From positions 1 to 9,160 of the forward strand of contig JAUVXT010000098.1 in assembly GCA_030603465.1 (NCBI GenBank): 9,160 nucleotides of DNA, in the 5' to 3' direction. This DNA comes from Deltaproteobacteria bacterium (GTDB lineage: Bacteria > Desulfobacterota > Syntrophia > Syntrophales > UBA2210). The translations under genes were made by a program, and so were the position numbers. The notes beneath the pieces were generated by a model. The model was not told where the DNA came from, did not search any database, and saw only the letters and a program-made list of their open reading frames with translations. Positions 7,054 through 9,160 of this stretch are shown piece by piece. How positions within the stretch are numbered: position 1 is the first letter of the stretch; every line of letters begins with the position of its first letter.

Positions 7054-8004
7054 TTAAAAAACAGGGAATTCAGGCTCGCAACCTTTAAGAACAGCCAGCA
7101 CATCACGGGCCACCATGCTCATTCGGATCATACTCTCTTCCGTGTGAGCAGACATATGAGGCGTCCCTATAAAGTTGTCCAAATTAAGTAGCGGATTATC
7201 CGGTGAAACCGGTTCAGTCTCATAAACATCAGACCCCGCTCCCGCGATCCGTTTTTCTTTCAGTGCGGCAGCCACATCGGCTTCCACCCATACAGGACCT
7301 CTAGCCATATTAATCAAAAACGCCGTCGGCTTCATATATTTCAGCAGGTCTGCGCAGATGCAGCGCCTGGTTTCAGGTAAAAGTGGAAGGTTGACAGAGA
7401 TGAAGTCCGACTCCGAAAACAAGGTTTGCCGGTCGACCGGAGATGCCCCTAACTCTGTTTGAACATCTGGATAATCGATAGGATCATAATAGAGGATTTT
7501 CATTTGAAAACCTTTATGGCAAATACTGGCGGTTTGTTGTCCTATTCTGCCAAAACCCATCACTCCCAGTGTTTTCCCATAGAGCTCGGTTCCGATCATT
7601 TCATAACGCGCTTGCCAGTTACCCTCACGAAGGGCTATATCCGCCAGCCTTACCTTTTTGGCCAGTATCAGTGCCAGCGCTACAAAATGCTCGGCTACAC
7701 TTTCCGTATTAGCCCTGGGAGTATAGACCACTCTGACTCCATGTTCACGGGCTGCCTCCAGATCAATAACATCAAGCCCGACACCATGCCTCCCGATAAT
7801 CTTCAGACGCGGTGCAGCCGCGATAACGGATCGCGTTATTGCACCGTTAGCGCGTATGATAATAGCGTTCACTTCCGCAACTTGCGAGATCAATTTTTCT
7901 TCTTCAAGTGAATCGGCATATATCAATTCACATTCTTTTTCCAAGATCTCAGTTCCTTCAGGGTGCATCGACTCGCACATCAATACCTTAAATTGTGAAT
8001 CCAT
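7054..8004 (-). CDS. D-isomer-specific 2-hydroxyacid dehydrogenase (phosphoglycerate dehydrogenase-like)
   Basis: This 316-residue cytoplasmic NAD-dependent enzyme interconverts a 2-hydroxyacid and a 2-oxoacid. The catalytic triad of the family is present: R235 (in NMARGP), E264 (in YETEP) and H283 (in TPHMSAH). The Rossmann motif is GFGRIG (150-155), and the aspartate D174 about 19 residues later favours NAD over NADP. The substrate-side motif GRHGVGLDVIDLEAA (71-85) resembles SerA-type enzymes, but the C-terminal ACT regulatory domain of long SerA proteins is absent, and no serine-pathway gene is nearby. As the first gene of an operon with a 2-oxoacid oxidoreductase, a catabolic role that feeds 2-oxoacid to that enzyme (or drains it) is more likely than serine synthesis; that is inference. 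The ATG at 8004 has a modest AAGGG site 9 nt upstream. Confidence 0.92.
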   Translation of the reverse strand: MDSQFKVLMCESMHPEGTEILEKECELIYADSLEEEKLISQVAEVNAIIIRANGAITRSVIAAAPRLKIIGRHGVGLDVIDLEAAREHGVRVVYTPRANTESVAEHFVALALILAKKVRLADIALREGNWQARYEMIGTELYGKTLGVMGFGRIGQQTASICHKGFQMKILYYDPIDYPDVQTELGASPVDRQTLFSESDFISVNLPLLPETRRCICADLLKYMKPTAFLINMARGPVWVEADVAAALKEKRIAGAGSDVYETEPVSPDNPLLNLDNFIGTPHMSAHTEESMIRMSMVARDVLAVLKGCEPEFPVF

Positions 8005-8142
8005 ATTTAACTACCCTTGACTACATTAAAAACAGAAAGCATGGCCCTGTGCTAAATCTTAATTATCAGACAGGCTCAAATAGTGCCGTCAGCCGACATA
8101 ATAAAATTCAAATATGTTAAAATGTTCCTTTTTGTACAGCCC

Positions 8143-8155
8143 ACAAGCAACTTGT
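8143..8155 (-). promoter_or_regulatory. Small inverted repeat in the operon leader
   Basis: ACAAG (8143-8147) and CTTGT (8151-8155) flank a 3-nt centre. It lies in the roughly 180-nt leader predicted between the promoter and the dehydrogenase start. It could be a short hairpin in the RNA or a protein site; no run of U follows, so it is not a terminator. Confidence 0.3.
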
Positions 8156-8177
8156 CTTTAGCCCCACACTCTTTTTA

Positions 8178-8191
8178 TAACAAAATTGTTA
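8178..8191. promoter_or_regulatory. Inverted repeat over the predicted transcription start (possible operator)
   Basis: TAACAA-AA-TTGTTA is a perfect 6-bp inverted repeat with a 2-bp centre. It covers about -4 to +10 relative to the start predicted from the promoter at 8194-8223, a usual place for a repressor site. The AT-rich setting raises the chance of coincidence, and no regulator gene is in the window. Confidence 0.4.
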
Positions 8192-8193
8192 AC

Positions 8194-8223
8194 ATTATAT
8201 TTTATCATTTTTCCATTTGTCAA
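8194..8223 (-). promoter_or_regulatory. Sigma70-type promoter for the whole operon
   Basis: On the minus strand TTGACA (8218-8223) and TATAAT (8194-8199) are both full consensus matches, 18 bp apart. Start of transcription would be near 8187, giving a leader of about 180 nt before the dehydrogenase ATG at 8004. It is the only strong match upstream of the cluster, and no comparable promoter appears in the short gaps between the genes. Confidence 0.7.
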
Positions 8224-8670
8224 GCCTCTTTTTTAGTGGCCCCTTTTGAGTATTTTAGCCTTTCTATAACACCTTGATCTTGCAGTGATTTTCAAAAACT
8301 TACGGCACTATCTACGAAAAAAGGTGACGTGATGTTTATGTTTTAAGGCTATCTATAGTTTGGAATCTGCAAGCACTTTCATGCCATTTTTAACACGATT
8401 CTATGGCCTCCAGTTAGTCATTTCAAGTGGTTAAAGCACGTGGGATTGAAATGGAAGTAAAAACGATGTCGACACACGCCGGTCTTATAATATCCGTGTA
8501 ACTATTATTCTCTCCAGTCTGTCGATTCGTTTGTTTGCTAATCCCAAACCGGATCTTTACTGTCGGGTTCATGAAAGTACACTTTTGATTCTTATCTAAC
8601 ATCAAGGTGATTCAAATTGACGGAAAAGAAAATAACTGATAGAAAGCTCACAGAGATTTATAGGATAGAC
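8224..8670. other. AT-rich non-coding stretch, nothing assignable
   Basis: No gene is supported on either strand here. The only frame of note, a 60-codon minus-strand frame at 8423-8605, lacks a ribosome binding site and protein-like composition. Minor symmetry exists (TTGAT at 8585-8589 and ATCAA at 8601-8605, 11 nt apart; AAAGT-AC-ACTTT near 8574-8585), but nothing I would assign. Confidence 0.5.
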
Positions 8671-8700
8671 TTGACTCAATGGTAAATACCGCCGTAATAT
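8671..8700 (+). promoter_or_regulatory. Candidate plus-strand promoter
   Basis: TTGACT (8671-8676) and TAATAT (8695-8700) are separated by 18 bp and match the sigma70 pattern at 5 of 6 and 4 of 6 positions. The transcript would start near 8707 and run into the hairpin-rich stretch at 8728-8810. No convincing protein gene follows, so a small RNA is conceivable. Confidence 0.3.
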
Positions 8701-8763
8701 TGCATAAGAGGTTGGTCTTTCATTATGGATGTAGGCTGCATCGCTGAAAGGAGGATCGGCAAA

Positions 8764-8781
8764 AAATCGCCGCCGCGATTT
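8764..8781. repeat. 7-bp inverted repeat (hairpin)
   Basis: AAATCGC (8764-8770) pairs with GCGATTT (8775-8781) around a CGCC loop. A purine-rich AAAGGAGG stretch (8748-8754 area) lies just before it and a second short hairpin, AGGC-AAA-GCCT (8796-8806), just after. Function unknown. Confidence 0.4.
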
Positions 8782-8837
8782 CCAAAATATTTTTCAGGCA
8801 AAGCCTAACAACTCTGACCTGGCCCAAAGGACTAGGA

Positions 8838-8857
8838 TTTTTAAGCTCCATTAAAAA
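8838..8857. repeat. AT-only inverted repeat
   Basis: TTTTTAA (8838-8844) and TTAAAAA (8851-8857) are exact reverse complements around GCTCCA. It belongs to the run of inverted repeats between 8728 and 8960. Confidence 0.35.
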
Positions 8858-8898
8858 CTGATTATAGCATTAATTACATATATAAGCCGGTCGTCAAG

Positions 8899-8918
8899 CA
8901 GTATTTAATTAAATACTG
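8899..8918. promoter_or_regulatory. Perfect 20-bp palindrome (possible protein-binding site)
   Basis: CAGTATTTAA is followed directly by its reverse complement TTAAATACTG with no centre. It is nested in a wider GCCGG (8886-8890) / CCGGC (8931-8935) inverted pair. A palindrome of this length with no spacer suits a dimeric DNA-binding protein better than an RNA hairpin. No gene start is adjacent on either side, so its target is unclear. Confidence 0.5.
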
Positions 8919-9024
8919 TCGCGATCAGATCCGGCAGTAACGGCAAGCAGTCCCCCGAGGCATTTTTTAACGAAAATTTTTCAAATACCGCGCGATGCTG
9001 AACGACGCAACGTACTTATTAAGT

Positions 9025-9082
9025 GTTGAGTGCCACGACATCGATAACGATTTTACGTGCCAGGACATCGCTGACACTCAAC
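9025..9082. repeat. Nested direct and inverted repeats
   Basis: GTTGAGTG (9025-9032) and CACTCAAC (9075-9082) are exact reverse complements. Between and partly overlapping them, GTGCCACGACATCG (9030-9043) recurs as GTGCCAGGACATCG (9057-9070), 13 of 14 bases identical, 27 nt apart. The pattern could be a regulator site pair or the end of a mobile element; no target duplication is visible. Confidence 0.4.
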
Positions 9083-9086
9083 TGAT

Positions 9087-9160
9087 TTATCGCAGTTTGT
9101 AATCGAATTCCTCTACCTGTTTTTTGTCCAGGAAGAGTTTTAGTTTCTGCTCTTTGACAT
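9087..9160 (-). CDS. Possible 3' end of a further minus-strand gene (runs off the right edge)
   Basis: One minus-strand frame entering from the right edge is open for 23 codons and ends at TAA (9087-9089). The peptide is VKEQKLKLFLDKKQVEEFDY followed by KLR, with the Lys/Glu/Leu-rich composition of a real protein C-terminus. Another frame over the same bases is also open (to a stop near 9018), so the evidence is weak. I do not recognise a family. Confidence 0.3.
   Translation of the reverse strand, partial: VKEQKLKLFLDKKQVEEFDYKLR

Noticed and set aside
7017..7106. 30-codon N-terminal extension of the ferredoxin subunit
   Set aside because: It reads back into the dehydrogenase gene and lacks a suitable site, whereas the ATG at 7016 has AAGGAG at good spacing and gives the normal KorD N-terminus.
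7054..8004. Assignment of the dehydrogenase as serA for serine biosynthesis
   Set aside because: It lacks the ACT domain of long SerA proteins and sits in a catabolic-looking operon with no serine genes; short SerA enzymes exist, so this is not excluded, only not supported.
8074..8087. Sigma54-like GG-N10-GC on the minus strand upstream of the dehydrogenase (CGGCACTATTTGAGCC)
   Set aside because: The -24 half fits well, but the -12 half reads GAGC instead of TTGC, and a full-consensus sigma70 promoter lies about 110 nt further upstream. Too weak to call.
8152..8181. Plus-strand TTGTCT-18-TATAAC promoter-like pair
   Set aside because: It lies in AT-rich DNA, overlaps the leader and operator of the opposite strand, and leads into no gene.
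8083..8277. 64-codon plus-strand reading frame antisense to the operon leader
   Set aside because: It begins with GTG, has no ribosome site, and runs through the minus-strand promoter; Phe/Ile/Ser-rich content reflects the AT-rich DNA.
8423..8605. 60-codon minus-strand reading frame
   Set aside because: No ribosome binding site, several internal alternative starts, and a composition that does not look like a protein family; probably a chance frame in AT-rich spacer.
8796..8860. GCAAAGCC and GCCTAAC resembling parts of a c-di-GMP riboswitch or an integron attC site
   Set aside because: The remaining conserved elements of the riboswitch are missing, and no matching GTTRRRY end with paired arms exists downstream for attC.

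Overview
The window holds one long gene cluster, all on the minus strand (transcribed from about 8190 down to 1 and beyond the left edge), with about 1.1 kb of mostly non-coding DNA upstream of it (8224-9160). The gene content is a ferredoxin-dependent 2-oxoacid oxidoreductase, an Fe-S/FMN/FAD reductase of the old-yellow-enzyme type and a TRAP transporter. This suggests an anaerobic Gram-negative bacterium with periplasmic solute capture. A sulfate-reducing or syntrophic member of the Desulfobacterota is my best guess, from gene content and protein style only; no marker gene is present to prove it.

Layout in order of transcription. A strong sigma70-type promoter (TTGACA-18-TATAAT, 8194-8223) has an inverted repeat over its predicted start site, followed by a leader of about 180 nt. 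Then come a D-2-hydroxyacid dehydrogenase of the phosphoglycerate-dehydrogenase family (7054-8004), the two-[4Fe-4S] ferredoxin (delta) subunit (6756-7016), and the alpha (5618-6769), beta (4783-5613) and gamma (4244-4783) subunits of a four-subunit 2-oxoacid:ferredoxin oxidoreductase. A 33-codon small ORF with a good ribosome binding site follows (4149-4250), overlapping the gamma stop. Next are a 643-residue 2,4-dienoyl-CoA-reductase/2-enoate-reductase-like enzyme (2181-4112), then TRAP transporter genes dctP (1032-2057), dctQ (466-969) and the first 157 codons of dctM (1-472). Spacing is tight (overlaps or gaps of at most about 130 nt), so this reads as one operon.

How the genes could work together (inference): the TRAP system imports an organic acid; the dehydrogenase interconverts a 2-hydroxyacid and a 2-oxoacid; the oxidoreductase turns the 2-oxoacid into an acyl-CoA plus CO2 and reduced ferredoxin; the flavoenzyme reduces (or forms) an activated C=C bond. 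The substrate cannot be read from the sequence. The points most worth a second look are the flavoenzyme's Tyr-to-Cys change at the catalytic proton-donor position, its unusual Fe-S cysteine spacing, the unlisted 33-codon ORF, and the insertion in the first cluster motif of the ferredoxin subunit.

The upstream region has no convincing complete gene. It is rich in inverted repeats, including a perfect 20-bp palindrome at 8899-8918. A plus-strand promoter-like pair lies at 8671-8700, a set of direct and inverted repeats at 9025-9082, and what may be the last 23 codons of another minus-strand gene at the right edge.
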